Made by a program: the position numbers and the translations under genes
The notes under the pieces: generated by a model
Databases searched by the model: none
Told to the model about the DNA's origin: nothing
The model's input: the letters and a program-made list of their open reading frames with translations, nothing else
In this document: positions 25,285 to 37,714 of the stretch, piece by piece
Numbering within the stretch: the first letter of the stretch is position 1
How the letters are laid out: every line of letters starts with the position of its first letter
DNA from: Echinometra lucunter
Taxonomy: Eukaryota; Echinodermata; Echinoidea; Camarodonta; Echinometridae
Length of the DNA: 64,000 bases
Reading direction: 5' to 3'
Assembly: GCA_029962745.1 (NCBI GenBank)
Contig: CM057158.1
Span: 17,146,743-17,210,742 of the forward strand

Positions 25285-25349
25285 TTAACCCGTTGAATTC
25301 CCATAGGTTTAATTCAGGGAAAACCCGGTTCCAGTATGTAACGAGTTAA
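25285..25349. mobile_element. TTAA micro-element, copy A
   Basis: A 65-bp unit bounded by TTAA, with inverted ends TTAACCCGTTG and, on the other strand, TTAACTCGTTAC. The interior reads AATTCCCATAGGTTTAATTC, then AGGGAAAACCCGGTTCCAGT. It is homologous to the units at 26479-27008 (split), 54054, 55096, 61608 and 62733. Too small to encode anything. Confidence 0.72.
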
Positions 25350-25637
25350 GACATCTTTCGTCACCTTAGCATTTCAGTCGAAATGAAAACTCATCAAATG
25401 ATATGCTTTAGGAACAGTGATTAATTGGGTTAATTTACACAGACAGAGAGGGAGAGAGATAATGAAATCAGTATTCAGAGTAAGAGAGAAAAAAATAAGA
25501 ATGGGTGAAATGAAAAAAGTAAAAAAAAATAGAGAGAAAAAAGGAGATAGAGGAAGAAAGATGGAAGCTATAGAGGGAAGAGGGTAAGGTTGAGAGAAAG
25601 GGGAGAGATAATCAGAGAGGGGATGAGAGAGAATCCA

Positions 25638-26007
25638 TTAACCCATTCGTGACAGAGGGTCCACATTTTGTGGTTTGGTTTAATAACTTTTGATGCAAAG
25701 CCTTAAAAATCATACCAAATACATGAGCAGAAAGAGCAAAAAATTCTACACTTACTGTGCCCATTTTTGTTGCATCAATATTTGCTCTTTGATGCTGAAA
25801 ATTTTTTAAAGGAAAATTAGCATTAAAATCCTTAAATTGGCAACTTTATGACTTCTCATTATACATTCTGTCATTTATATTTATTTCAGATACACGATGT
25901 TTTATAAGAAAAATGTAGCGATAAAAGAAAAATGTTGGTGTTGCCAATTTGAAGAATAAAAGCTGATCAAATTAGGCTTTAAATAATTCCTGTCACGAAT
26001 GGGTTAA
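25638..26007. mobile_element. piggyBac-like MITE with TTAA target duplication
   Basis: A 362-bp element (25642-26003) with perfect 14-bp terminal inverted repeats CCCATTCGTGACAG, directly flanked on both sides by TTAA. TTAA duplications with ends starting CC are the hallmark of piggyBac-type transposition. The interior is AT-rich and non-coding, so an autonomous relative must have moved it. Confidence 0.85.
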
Positions 26008-26537
26008 ACGCGTCCTGATCCGAAGGCATTGCTATTAGTCCCAACATCACTCTTAATCGTGAAGCATATCACACACACACGCACAGGATTCACCATCCTG
26101 ACCTACCATCATATCAAACGAGTTTAGGAGGGAAAAAAGGGCAAAATGGAAAGAAATTCCAAATGGAATTCACATCGATAATAATTTTCATCTCTTGGCG
26201 AATTGCCGTGCAGGTGGGATGGAATATCAGTTTAGATGACGGAAGAATATCCGCTCAAATGTCAGTAAGGTCCGTAGACTTGGTCGACCCGTAACACAGT
26301 TTGCATGCCCCAACCCGCCAGCTCTCTTCCTATTCCACCCGTGCCTTGGAGGTGACCTCATTCTTGGCATGTGAAATGTCTATTGCAGGGGTTCGCCTGG
26401 ATATGAAATGAAGGCGACTTTTCTTCGGACACTGTTGTGTGACCGTATAACATGAATGTCATATCGAATTCACATGTCTTGACCCGTTGGGTAATGACTA
26501 CTGAATTGTCCCATTGCAATTGATATTGGGGCCACCT

Positions 26538-26984
26538 GGGGTGTTTCATAAATCTGTTCGTAACGTTACGCTTGACTTTACGAACGACTAGAATGTGAAG
26601 TGCCAAACATGCCAAATGGGAATGCCCACAGTTTTTCGTGACGTTTTAACGAAGTGTGAATGCATTTCCCATAACCTCAATCAAATTGTGGCCAAAATTA
26701 TACTTCGCAATAAAACTGTTTGTAAACAAAAATAATCAATAAAACTGTTTGTAAACAAAAATAATCAATAAAACTGTTTGTAAACAAAAATAATCAATAA
26801 AACTGTTTGTAAACAAAAATAATCAATAAAACTGTTTGTAAACAAAAATAATGTTAATCTACGCCTGCATATTTTACCTTTGGCTGATGCGATTTATAAT
26901 GATTGAGAAATCCATTTGGCATGCCATATTCAAGTCGTTTGTAAAGTCATTCGTAACTTTACGAACAGCTCTATGAAACACCCC
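26538..26984. mobile_element. MITE of the GTGTTTCATAAA family, copy 2 (inverted relative to copy 1)
   Basis: Left end GGTGTTTCATAAATCTGTTC; right end, on the other strand, GGGGGTGTTTCATAGAGCTG. The interior blocks match 23712-24286 in reverse orientation. Instead of the nested CACTA element it carries a five-unit 29-bp tandem repeat (26709-26852). No coding potential. Confidence 0.83.
26709..26852 (+). repeat. Tandem repeat, 5 x 29 bp
   Basis: Five near-perfect copies of a 29-bp unit (AATAAAACTGTTTGTAAACA then AAAATAATC) inside the MITE. The related MITE at 23712 has a single equivalent (ACAAACACTTTTATTG), so the array grew inside this copy. Each unit contains TTTGTAAACA, which resembles a forkhead core (TGTAAACA). 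Confidence 0.95.
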
Positions 26985-27322
26985 CTGGTTCCATAAGTAA
27001 CGGGTTAACACGACATTCAGAGGTGAAAACAATCTTGATAGAAAATAGGGAGTGAAGCAAAGGTGTCATTGCTTCGTGGTCCCCTGAAAGAGGCCTTGAG
27101 TTTTGATATCTCCGTGATTTTGTAATTAGTATTTAGCCTAATTGAAATGCGTAATGTCATATGGAATGTAATTACTTCGATAATTGAAACTGGGTATAAT
27201 GGTACTACGAGCATGATGAGAGGTGGAGTTGGAGGTGGCGGAGTTCCGGCATATATGGAAACATCAAGATAAGCTGTCTCATATACCTATTCCAATTTAG
27301 AGGTGTACTATTGCAGCACTGT

Positions 27323-27760
27323 CACGTGAAAAAGATTGCGCATAAATTGTCATCATATTCCAGCTATTAATGGAAATATATTTTAAACTTTAGACAAGAT
27401 TTCGATGCTACGTTACACAGATTTCTGTTCAGTGCCTTTCACGAGTTGTGATTCTCACTCACCACTTGTTATATCATTTTATATTGTTTTAAGCAATTTG
27501 AAAAAAAAAAAAACCTTACAAAACCCCAAATTCATCAACGATTACATAATCAACCATTTTCACGTGAAAAGGATTGTTCTTAAAATGTAATCATATTCTA
27601 AATAGATTTCGATGCCACATTACACATATTTCTGTCCAGTGCTCTTCACGAGTTGTGTTTCTCACTCACCCTTTGTTATATATCTTGAATCAATTTGAAA
27701 ACCCTTACAAAACACCAGATCTATCAATGATTACGATAATCAACCATTTTCAATAAAAAT
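27323..27760 (+). repeat. Tandem duplication, two ~200-240-bp units
   Basis: Unit 1 (27323-27560) and unit 2 (27561-27760) both begin CACGTGAAAA and share GATTTCGATGC, TTACACA, TTTCTGT, CAGTGC, TTCACGAGTTGTG, TCTCACTCACC, CTTACAAAAC and AATCAACCATTTTCA in the same order. Small indels separate them. Non-coding. The terminal AATCAACCATTTTCA block also occurs near 57881, so the unit may come from a dispersed repeat. Confidence 0.85.
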
Positions 27761-28532
27761 TTATTTCCACAATGTAATTTAATGTGAAGCACTTAACATT
27801 GTCATTTAAGAGAAAGCCGGTGTGACGTTGCTCATACGCGCTAAACAATATGTTAATGTGCTGTACTCCTACCATCTAAAGCATATCATGAATTATTTTG
27901 TTTGCCGATTGGATATCATGTAGGGATGAGTTCAGAATATCTGTCCACAATCTCTACCGACTTTGAATATTACTTCAGCACTAATGCCATCTATAGATGG
28001 GGTTAACAAACTTTTATATTACCCAGATCTTATCTTCACGCTGGTTATTAAAGCATGACTAGAAAGTTGATTATTTTGAAAACATATAGATATAATCATG
28101 ATAATGACAAGGTCAGGCGTAATGAGAATGTAATAATGATTAAATGAGAGGAGAGGCGTAGCAGCTATATGGCAGAGTAGTAATATTTTATGAAGCATTA
28201 CATAACTTCAATGAAGAAGAAGAAGAAGAAGAAGAATGAGAAAAAAGATGAAAATAATCATTTATTGATGGATAATGACAGTTTGAGAGCACTCAAACAG
28301 AATGTGAATTAGCTAAGGACAGTCGTGATGATATGATTCAAAAATTCAAATCAATGATCAGTTTGATTTTGCCATTGCCTAAGTTAATCTAATGTAAACT
28401 GTGGCGCCAATACTAGTTTCATTTCTTACGGTATTCCTTACATGTATTGTATCATACTAAATTTGATTGTTACTCATGATCAATCTGAATATAAATACCT
28501 TAAATGGTGAGTTATGAATAACAGGAGTTCAG

Positions 28533-28553
28533 CCCCCCCCCCCCCCCCCCCCC
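28533..28553. repeat. Poly-C run (21 C)
   Basis: The longest homopolymer of C in the window. Confidence 0.95.
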
Positions 28554-29389
28554 GTCCAGTAAATTACCCTGCCCCACCCCCGATCTATTTTAAGGGGAAA
28601 TTTTACCTGGCTGACGAGTCTCCCATGTGCATGACCCCTTGGGTCATGAGAAGCCAGGCGACCCGTCCTCTCAGTACCGACCATTGATTTTCGTGGTCTG
28701 ACATTTAGCCCGCTAACGCGTGACTGTAGCCGTGGGACACCATTTGATTACGGCGACGTCTTGTAGGAAACTAGAACCCTGACCAATACCGTCAATCAAA
28801 ACACATCCCAAAAACTGACCTCATTTTCTAGAAAAAGAGAAACAAATCTCAAGGGGGCAGTTTCTTCCTTTGAAGTGTTTGAATGCATCTATAGCACGAG
28901 CTGCCCTGAAAGAAAATAAACATTATCAATTACGATTGTGATTAGAACCCTGAGGCCAAGAGATTAAAAAATAAATGAATACTAAATTCATCGGCACTTA
29001 CGCTGAAATTATGATAGCCTTGACCGTTTTCTCTCATAGACTTATACCATTACTATCACCTTTTGTTTTTCTTTTTTTTTTAATTTATATGACTAACACC
29101 TTTGTAGACTTCAATGAAAGAGTATTGTTTAATGTATGGAAGACAGTGATATTTTCCACATAGCTTTTCGTGTGGCGTCATGTAATTTAAAATAAGTAGT
29201 TCAGTTGCCTCCCTTCCTCGTAGTTGGGGGTGGGGGTAATTTCAGTAGTTTAGGGGTAGTTAGGGGTAACTCCAACATACCTCTCTACCGTTCGCTCCCT
29301 TGATATGTTGTGTATATACATGTATACATATATTACAGCTGATGCTCTAGTATTTATCAGCTAATGTACCATCTTGTGCAAACTGTCTT

Positions 29390-29395
<6 letters not shown>

Positions 29396-29438
<43 letters not shown>
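29396..29438. repeat. (TA)n microsatellite
   Basis: About 21 uninterrupted TA dinucleotides. Confidence 0.95.
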
Positions 29439-29441
<3 letters not shown>

Positions 29442-30355
29442 AAATAGAAATGCATCAAGCGTGCTAAGAAATGATAAAAAGTTCCCAAAAATGCAGAAGG
29501 ATCATTGAGGAGATGATAACTGTAAAGGGGGCATGATTCTTGTTCCCGATTATAAATGCACGCATGTTACCATCAGTCTAACGCGCATACAGTTTTAGGA
29601 TGATTATGGTTTTTATTCGATTGAGTTTATAGGTGAATCAAGTGAGTTTATAGGTCTTATGATACTATTATCTCCATAGGGGTTTACACGCGGTTAAGCT
29701 TTTCATTGCCGTAATGCACTATCACCCGATTTCCTTTTTCACATCGTTGCTCTTGACTTCAGCTCTGTAAAGGGTAAGTTTAATAACTGAAAGAACTTGA
29801 TAATGACTGGATGCATTAAGCCAGGAGCTTTGATTCGTCTGACTCTAATATTGATATTCCCCCCATTAAGTTGATTAAGGATGATAATTGAATGAAAGTT
29901 TAACCGATGCATGATGACCCGTTTTTTTCAGCTCTCATACCCGAATAAAGTGCAAACTGTTTAGTAATAACGATGTATTTCTATTAATCACGATCTCTTA
30001 TGATTTCTGCGCCCCTCGTATTGACAGTGATACCGTTTTATCATAAACTCTGAGCAGTAATTTAGCAGTATTATGGCAGAGCTACAAATACGCTCAGTCC
30101 GTCCAGCAATAATTGGTATAAAATCAACCGGCCAATTCAAAACGATTGATGGCAACAGTAGTATTACGTGATTATTATAGAAGTGCCCCTCCAGGCATGC
30201 CTGCAAAGGTGGTAAACTGCAGGGGGGTGGCAGTAGAAATCGGCCAAAGAAATGGAGGCCCAATTCATTGTTCCATAAACTGTGGCCTTATCGTATTACT
30301 GAAATGAATTTCTTACCAAAAAGGAAAACATGACGTGGTTCTTTAACAACCCCAT

Positions 30356-30356
<1 letters not shown>

Positions 30357-30409
<53 letters not shown>
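30357..30409. repeat. Poly-C then (CT)n microsatellite
   Basis: A run of C, then about 22 CT dinucleotides; the pyrimidine bias continues to about 30545. A (GA)n tract follows at 30722-30746. Confidence 0.95.
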
Positions 30410-30412
<3 letters not shown>

Positions 30413-33400
30413 TTCTCCTACTCTCTCCCTCTCTCCCTCTTTCCCCCCTTAATTTATGCATGTATACCATGTACCAATAACACCTCTTTCTCACTCTCCC
30501 CCCGCCCCCCGCTTGCGGGACCTCTCATGCACTCTTTTCCTTCACCCTTTACTCTTCTTTAGCGGAAAGATAGTTTGTTAGAACCACTTCACAAAAATCG
30601 ATACTATTATGTGAACATTTTCTAGAAGGCAGAATACGGTGATGGTTTCTCCACCCTCTATCACCCCCCCCCCCCCTTCCGAGCCGTGCATCGTGATTTG
30701 GTTTTGTTGCTTAAAATAGCTTAGAGAGAGAGAGAGAGAGAGAGGGAGAAACGTTCTTGCCCATAATCACGAACTCTCGAGCTGCTTGTTCTTGTAGATC
30801 GATACAATAATAATATGCTTTGCTGGGGGTGTTCTCCTCTCTAATAGACGCTTGTAGGGTGTTCCTTTGCTAAATAATTTGCCACTGAATAAGCCAGAAA
30901 TAAACCAGCGAACCTAAAGCAACATCTTTCAAGACAGAAAAAGAATTCCCAGTAAGAAAAGTGGTTCGCATGATAACAAAAAAAATCAAAGAGATGGTGA
31001 TATTTGTAAACACTCGTGTTGTACATGAATAAGTACGCGCTGAATGATTATTGTTTAGCGGAGTCATAAAGCTTTGAACATAAAAATCTGGAAATACAAG
31101 AACTTATATTCAACTAGGGCAAATTTTAAAGTTATCGTTCTCAGGAATTCTAATGCTTTGCATCAACCATTACACAACTATTACACGATGTTTCTTTCAG
31201 CACGTAATACCTTAGCCAAACTTTATAATTACTTTGAGCTATCATTAGGCTAGAATATCATAATTAACTTCTACCAGTTTCATCCTGAAATCTAATATTT
31301 TCATTGACCTGGAATATATCCCTGAAAAGAACTTTATAAACGATAATAATGCCCCGAGAATATACAAGATACTATAGGAAGTTGGAGGGTATCTAATGTC
31401 TTTCGTCAATCTATACACATTACATGCACAAAGGAACTGAACGTGCCGAGGGGCATAATGTGACTAGGTAAATCAAATTAAAAATTCCATCTGCCCTTCC
31501 TTGAACGCCCCCGTGAATGCTCGTCCGGGTTTATATTTAGCTCCCCTGCACCATCATCCGACAGGTCGGACATAATCGCAGTATACCTGCTCAATTTTCC
31601 TCTACGTTTGTTCTTCACTGAGAGCCACATCATGGCATTGACAAGTTTCCAACGTGTGGAGTACGCCACGTAGTGGACTAACGCGAGGGGAGGTCTGGTG
31701 AAAGGGTGGCAACGCGTGGCAGCGGGATAATCGAATTTCGCTCGGAGGGGGGAGCGTCCATAAGTTATTTTGACATATCAACGCGTCGTTATCGTTCATC
31801 ACAGAGTCGTTATGGATCATAGCAGTCGTTTGTCATCGGTCCACCTCCTCTGGTCATCCATTAACATTCTATTTGGACAAAGTGTAACGGTCGAAGATCT
31901 TTCACCTTCTTCTCAGACTACGGATAAGAAATGCTAAATGGAGCGACTCCATAATAGGGCGAGGGATGGGGAGAGAAAGAGGGAAAATGAGGTGGAAAGT
32001 GTTTGCGTGTGTGTGTTTGTGTGTGAGAGAGACCTGGGGAGGGACGGAGCTATGTTCTGTTATTTTCTATCTGGGAATCAACCCATGAAATTAAATTTCA
32101 TCGCTTTCGAGTTATCTTACTTAGATATGAACAGAGTAATACATGTTACACTCGTATTTCTGGAGAATTCTAAGTTCTTCTCCCTAACCTATCTCTTTCT
32201 CACCATTTCTCGTTATCTTTCGCTCTGTCTCTTTTCCTCTCTAACCATCTTCCTCCGTCTCACTTTCTATCTCTCCATGTTTCCTTCTCTCTCCTGTCAT
32301 GTCGGTTGCCTGAACGTTTAAAAGCAGAAATATTAAAGTGTACCAATATCCGAAAGATAGTTTGCTCTGTATGTTAAGTGAGAGCTAAGTAGCACCATAC
32401 AGTATTCAAAATACGAGATTCAAATAAAAATTCGTTTAAAAAAACTTCTGCTATTTCAATTGTACTCCCAATTAGCATGAAAAAGACTGAGTATATAATA
32501 CTAGTCGACATATGCGTTAGGATGTTTGAATCGAACAACCATTCCATTCCGCGCGTTGTTTTCTTATTTGTTATTTTCTTCAACTTTTAAACTTTTACCC
32601 TTAGACTACCAACTGTTTTAGCGGGGTTTATTTTCCACCTGTACCCTAATTATTTTTTTCAGGTCTTTGGAACACTTTAAGCGATGTTCTGTTCACTCTT
32701 CGGGTGCGACGTCCGTGGAATATTAAAGTAAATGTCCGCCAGCGAAAGATTCCTGCTCTAGAATATAAATGCACTCCATTCACGCATGCATTTGTTTAAT
32801 CAACAAGGTTGCTTTCAAAATACCCGTTCTTTAAGAATAAAAATCACAAAATTACTTCGTGCAGTATAATTCAATACAAATAGTACACGGGGAGGAGGTA
32901 AGAAATAAGGTATTTCAGGCCTACATAAATATTCTCGAAATACTTATCTTTAGTCCAAAATGGGTAGGCCTTTGTTTCCCCGAATCGGTTGTTTATTCAT
33001 TGTACTTCAATCTTAACAAATCAGCCATTTAAATATTTTGATCAAATGCTAGCAGCAATGTTCATGTTGATAAAGGGATAACTGATACATCATTAACGAT
33101 AAAAAGTAACCGTAACTTTCGTGAGAGCGTACGATACCATTAAGATACCACTGCTGATGCCTCGACCGATATTCATGAGAATTATCCATTCCGTACCAAT
33201 CTTTGTCACCATAACACTATGAAGATGAAATTTTATAGCTTCTAAATCTTGAAGGTTAACGTTAATTCTTTTCTCACGTCATCCTGTATTATGTGTCAAT
33301 TCTATTTTATCATTCATGAACAAGGGTGAGAAATGTTTTTTTCCCCCAATCGCACTTCCATATCCTCTTTACCTTTCGCTCCATCACATTTTTCTATAAC

Positions 33401-33534
33401 TTCATAATGTGCTGAAACTATTTACGAAGCATCAAACCGTAAGTCCCGCATTTTAGTCACTAAAGGTAATTTTCACACCTTATGTAATTTCTTTTACCTC
33501 TTTTTTTCTGTCAGTCTGTAGCTTTCTGTCATTA

Positions 33535-33774
33535 TGGTCTCCCTGTCTGCATTTGAACCACTCTTTCTTACTCTCTTCCTATCGATCCTTCTCATTACCC
33601 GTTTCACCCGATCCATCTTCTTTTCCCATCCCACATTCTTTTTTACTGTCCCTCGTCTCCATCTCTTTCTTTTCTTTCTCCTTCTTGTCTATCTCCCTTC
33701 CACTCCTCGTCTCTTTCTCACTCCCATCCTCTCTTCCATCTCTTTCTTCTACCAATCTCCTTCACTTCCACTCC

Positions 33775-33808
<34 letters not shown>

Positions 33809-33975
33809 CTCACCCTTTCTCCTACTTTCTATCCTCGTAGTTCCATCTTACTTTATAATATATAATATGTTTGTCATTTTGTCCCCTTCCCCCTTCTCTC
33901 TCCCTCTCTCCTCACTCTCCCTTTCCCTTACTCTCTTTATTCTTCTCTCTTTCTGTCTATCTCCACTGATATCTT
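33535..33975. repeat. Long pyrimidine-rich tract with (TC)n
   Basis: About 440 bp of mostly C and T, including (TC)n at 33779-33806. The 190-codon ORF across it is Ser/Leu/Phe-rich low complexity with no domain or splice sites; I do not call it a gene. Confidence 0.85.
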
Positions 33976-34399
33976 TATGTATAGTAGCATTCATTCTCAC
34001 TGTGGTGTTTTCTCCGCTTACTACCATGTTCACCTTCTATTTTCCTAGTCATCATATATCTTCCCCCATTCCTCATGAACGGTCATCGATGACCACGGCT
34101 ACCTAATCGTTCGTAAATCCCCCGTCACGTTTTGACGGCCTGCAGAAAAGCTGACAAAGTGGAAGAAGATAAAAAAGGGAAGAAAAAAAGTTCCCGTAAG
34201 TGCGATGCGTTTTTCTCATTACTCATAGTAAACTGACCAAGGCGCCATTTTTCGCATTGTTTGATAAAGATGATGGCATTGTTGTCTGGGGCAGGCTGGA
34301 GTAGATGTTTCGATACTCTCTAGGGTAGGAGATGGAAGGGAGGTTAAGGACTTGTCGATTTCAAAATAAGAATGGGGGCATGTTACTGTGTAAACGTTG

Positions 34400-34622
34400 T
34401 TGTTTATGTTATACCAAAATGTTAAGCATTTAATTAGTGATTTAATTTTCTCCTGTTTGTTTCATCTTGTCAACTGGACCCCTCGGCAGAACAGCTGTGC
34501 TACAATGTCCCAGCTGAGCAGGGCGATCCTTCCAATATTATTTTCCCATGTTATCATTTATGTTATTATTTACATGTTTTTTATATTTGGTAAATCAAAT
34601 CAAATCAAATCAAATCAATAAA
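34400..34622 (+). mobile_element. Probable LINE 3' end with (AAATC)n tail
   Basis: A 3' UTR-like segment (containing CAGCTGTGCTACAATGTCCC) ends in about five tandem AAATC units at 34591-34618, the kind of tail seen on CR1/L2-like retrotransposons. No coding region is recognisable upstream. Confidence 0.5.
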
Positions 34623-35091
34623 CAAATTCTTTGAACCACATTAGGCCTTTTATCACCAATGGTATCATGGGAATGAACAGTCCGTTCCAGCACGAAAATG
34701 AATTTAATATCCATGAAAGGAGCCATTAGAATCGTGGTGATTAAATATTAAACAGGCTATACATGTACATGGATATGCATCTTACAAATGAATTAGTGCG
34801 AAGTCTTCAAAACAAGGTTGTAGGAGTCATTTGACCACACCTTATTAGCTCTATCTTCAGTTAAAATGTCATCTACATTGCAACAGATTTCAGAATTATA
34901 TTTTTGATTTCATTATTATATGACTCATATAATCAACCTAGGCATATCAGCATTTGGATTAATGTCTTGCCAATCTATGCTCAACCTTTCGACTAATAAT
35001 CAACAGGGATCAACAATTAATCACTTGACCACGACTCATATAGCCTACATTCTCTGTTACAGTTTTGTTTTGGTAGTATTATCATAAATAT

Positions 35092-35117
35092 TATCAATAT
35101 TATTACTATTATTATCA

Positions 35118-35158
<41 letters not shown>

Positions 35159-35235
35159 GTTGTTGTTGTTGTTTTCATTATTATTATTATCATTGTTGTT
35201 GTTGTTGTTACTATTGTTATCATTGATATCATCAT
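35092..35235. repeat. (TTA)n / (GTT)n compound microsatellite
   Basis: ATT, GTT and ATC triplets over about 140 bp. The Ile/Thr-rich ORF on the other strand is an artefact. Confidence 0.93.
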
Positions 35236-36676
35236 TATTTTTGTTAAGGTGGGTTTTTGTAAGGCAAAAGTGTGCTTGCTTTCACAAAGGTCGCAGAGAA
35301 TCCATATAAGCCGTCCTTAGATTTGTATTATTTACAGTAATTAATTTGCAGCCTACAAAAGAAGGTCTCAGTAGACATTAACTGGCCACACCTAATCCCA
35401 CCTCGAATGTCTACTCACCTACGCAAGGTTCAAATTGTATTTCTTCCCACTGATATCTCCCACTCAAACCCTTTTACCATGCGTGCATTCTCTTCGACCC
35501 TGAAATGAGAAGAGAAAAATTACCGGCCAATTACGTCCAGTGAACAGGATTAATCCCAACGTGAATAAGCGAAAGCTTGACCCATCAAGCAATGCCCTGC
35601 CGATTTAAGGAAAACACTAATCAATTATTCCAAGGTTTAAGAAAACTCTCTGCTCGGTCCGGTCAGAGAGTTCAGGGGGTTGTGTTTAGCTGCTAGTATT
35701 AATTAGTCTGAGTACAACTGACCTTGCGCCAGAAAGTGGCTCGTGGGCATAACTTTACTATTCAATCAATGTAATGAAGTACAACCGGGGATATAGTTAC
35801 GGCCTGACCATAGCATGTATTATATAGACACAGAGTGAGCAACAGCATTGTCCAAGGACTTAGCACTATATACTTAGTTTATATTTGTAAAATGCAGGTT
35901 TTTGGAAGTTGATTTGCCATATTCACGTGTAAACTGACGATGCTTAGCAGTATTTTCAGTTTTATTGTGTATGCAACATGTAGGAAACTGAAAGAGGAGC
36001 AAGCAGTTCTATTTGAATCGGTTATTGGTTTGGCTATTGGGATTTTTTCTTTTTCTTTTCTTCTTTCTTTTCTTCTTGTTTTTTCCTCTTTTTTTTTTTT
36101 TGCATGACGCATCGCAAAAGTTTAGACAAGGGATTGGATGTTTCTAGGATTGCTGCTTTGTAATTAGGGAAGAAGGAAAATTTCTTTAAAAATGAAAAGC
36201 ACATCAGACTTCACACGACACCGAGGCTTGAGAGTCCCATACGCTTAAGAAAACAGGAACTTTAAAAATTGTTTCCTAAATCTGACAAAATAATTTGAAT
36301 CTTCGAATCATATAACAACTGAGACAGAAACCAATCAGTTTACGCATTTCCCCTCTTTGACCCAGTAACCTGATAGCCATATTCATTTAAGACAATGTTC
36401 ACTTGATTTCCCCATTTGATATAACTTAATAGAAAAAACAAATCGATGTTATATGTAGAAACACATGATCGTATTCACTGCCATAGGACAAACAACATAT
36501 CTTATTTCCTAAAAAAAAAAAAACAACCGTATGGCAACTGTAACAGAATATTCGGACCATTATTCCCCTATGAACTAAATCTATAAAGGCAGATCAGATT
36601 AGTAACCGGACGTTCTTCCTACATGTCCTGATGGGATCGCAAAAGACTACCATTCCAAAGAGGAAGGTTACTATAG

Positions 36677-37714
36677 CTAAATGACTATACTGCCCTACTT
36701 TGGCCAAAAGGAAGCAAGTGACATCAGCCAAATTTGAGTTATTGATATTTTCACCTTTTACATTATCAAAAGATGAATTGCCTGATATTTTTGCACGTAT
36801 GTTCCAAAGAAATAACCTGATTCATACTTATCCCACCCGACAAAATGACTCCTATCACCTTCCACGTACTCGCACACTCTTTGCTCAAAGCAATTGCATA
36901 TGAAGGACCCAGGTTCTGGAATGATCTTCCCCACGAAATGATACACAGTACTTCCCTAAAATGTTTTCAAACATAAATTGCAAGTGATGTTATTGAACTC
37001 CTATTTGCTTTCTGCATAGTATGTGCAGGATCCTTATGTACTTTGTTTTGACGCACTGGCCGAGCAAATTTCCCACACACTTCCCGCATTGTAATTCTTC
37101 ATGGCTTTGAAACACTCGGCGTGGCAGACTCTTTGCCAGATTCCCTCTTCTACTTCTTCCTTTTTGTTCTTCTTTTCTATTCCGTTTTCCGCTATTTCAT
37201 TCTTTCTTTCCCTCTGTCTCTTATCTCTAAGCTGCCTTTTGCTCCGTTCATTGGCATTTCTTTTTCTCGTCTTTCCTTTGTGTCCTATCCAAGCAATTAA
37301 GACCTTATTTCCCCTTATGGAACCTGCAGACTCAACAGGCCTTGCTTTTTATGCAGGTTCCTTCATATTTCACCTATTCAAATGTCTTCCATAAGTTTGA
37401 CTCACCCATTTATGTTTAATTTGTACGGATGTTCATGCCATATGTCATGCCATTTTATTAACCATGTTACATTATTCAATATTTGTTATATATTTATGTT
37501 ATGATGTGAAATATGAAAATAAATTCAAATTCAAATTCAAATTGTGTGCTCTTCTTCCGTGCCAAATTGTTTATGCATGAACACTCGATAAGGCAAGACA
37601 TCATGGTATTGCATTGAAGTCAGTGTAAATGACAGATACGTTTTGCTCTTTTACAGGAAATGTCACTTTTGTCACTTGCTTCCTTTTGCCAAAGTAGAGC
37701 AGTATAGCTGAATG
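36677..37714. repeat. Inverted repeats flanking the LINE fragment
   Basis: The left arm (36677-36723, containing TTGGCCAAAAGGAAGCAAGT) and right arm (37670-37714, containing ACTTGCTTCCTTTTGCCAAA) are ~45-bp inverted copies with a few mismatches, about 950 bp apart. They enclose the CR1-like 3' end and its tail. It could be an older fold-back element that received a LINE insertion. Confidence 0.7.
36700..37545 (+). pseudogene. Decayed CR1/Jockey-like LINE 3' end
   Basis: The + strand encodes a broken C-terminal region of a non-LTR retrotransposon polyprotein. One frame reads ELPDIFARMFQRNNLIHTYP then TRQNDSYHLPRTRTLFAQ; a +1 frame continues YEGPRFWNDLPHEM and SLKCFQT before a stop. This matches the tail of CR1/Jockey-type ORF2, with a Y-x-T-R motif, an R-T-x-F motif, a (Y/F)-x-G-P-x-x-W-N-x-L-P motif and a final L-K-x-F. 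One frameshift and the missing reverse transcriptase make it a pseudogene. It ends in a 3' UTR and an ATTCAA tandem tail (37522-37543). The whole piece lies between inverted repeats (36677-36723 and 37670-37714). Confidence 0.78.

Larger units (their letters stand above)
26479..27008. mobile_element. TTAA micro-element, copy F, split by a MITE
   Basis: The left half (about 26479-26537, starting TTGACCCGTTGG and ending GGGGCCACCTGG) and the right half (26985-27008, CTGGTTCCATAAGTAACGGG then TTAA) together rebuild one copy of the micro-element found at 25285. The 26538-26984 MITE lies between them, with CCTGG on both sides as a possible target duplication. Confidence 0.65.

Noticed and set aside
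33534..34106. 190-codon Ser/Leu/Phe-rich ORF
   Set aside because: Composition artefact of a pyrimidine tract; no domain, and no convincing splice sites around it.
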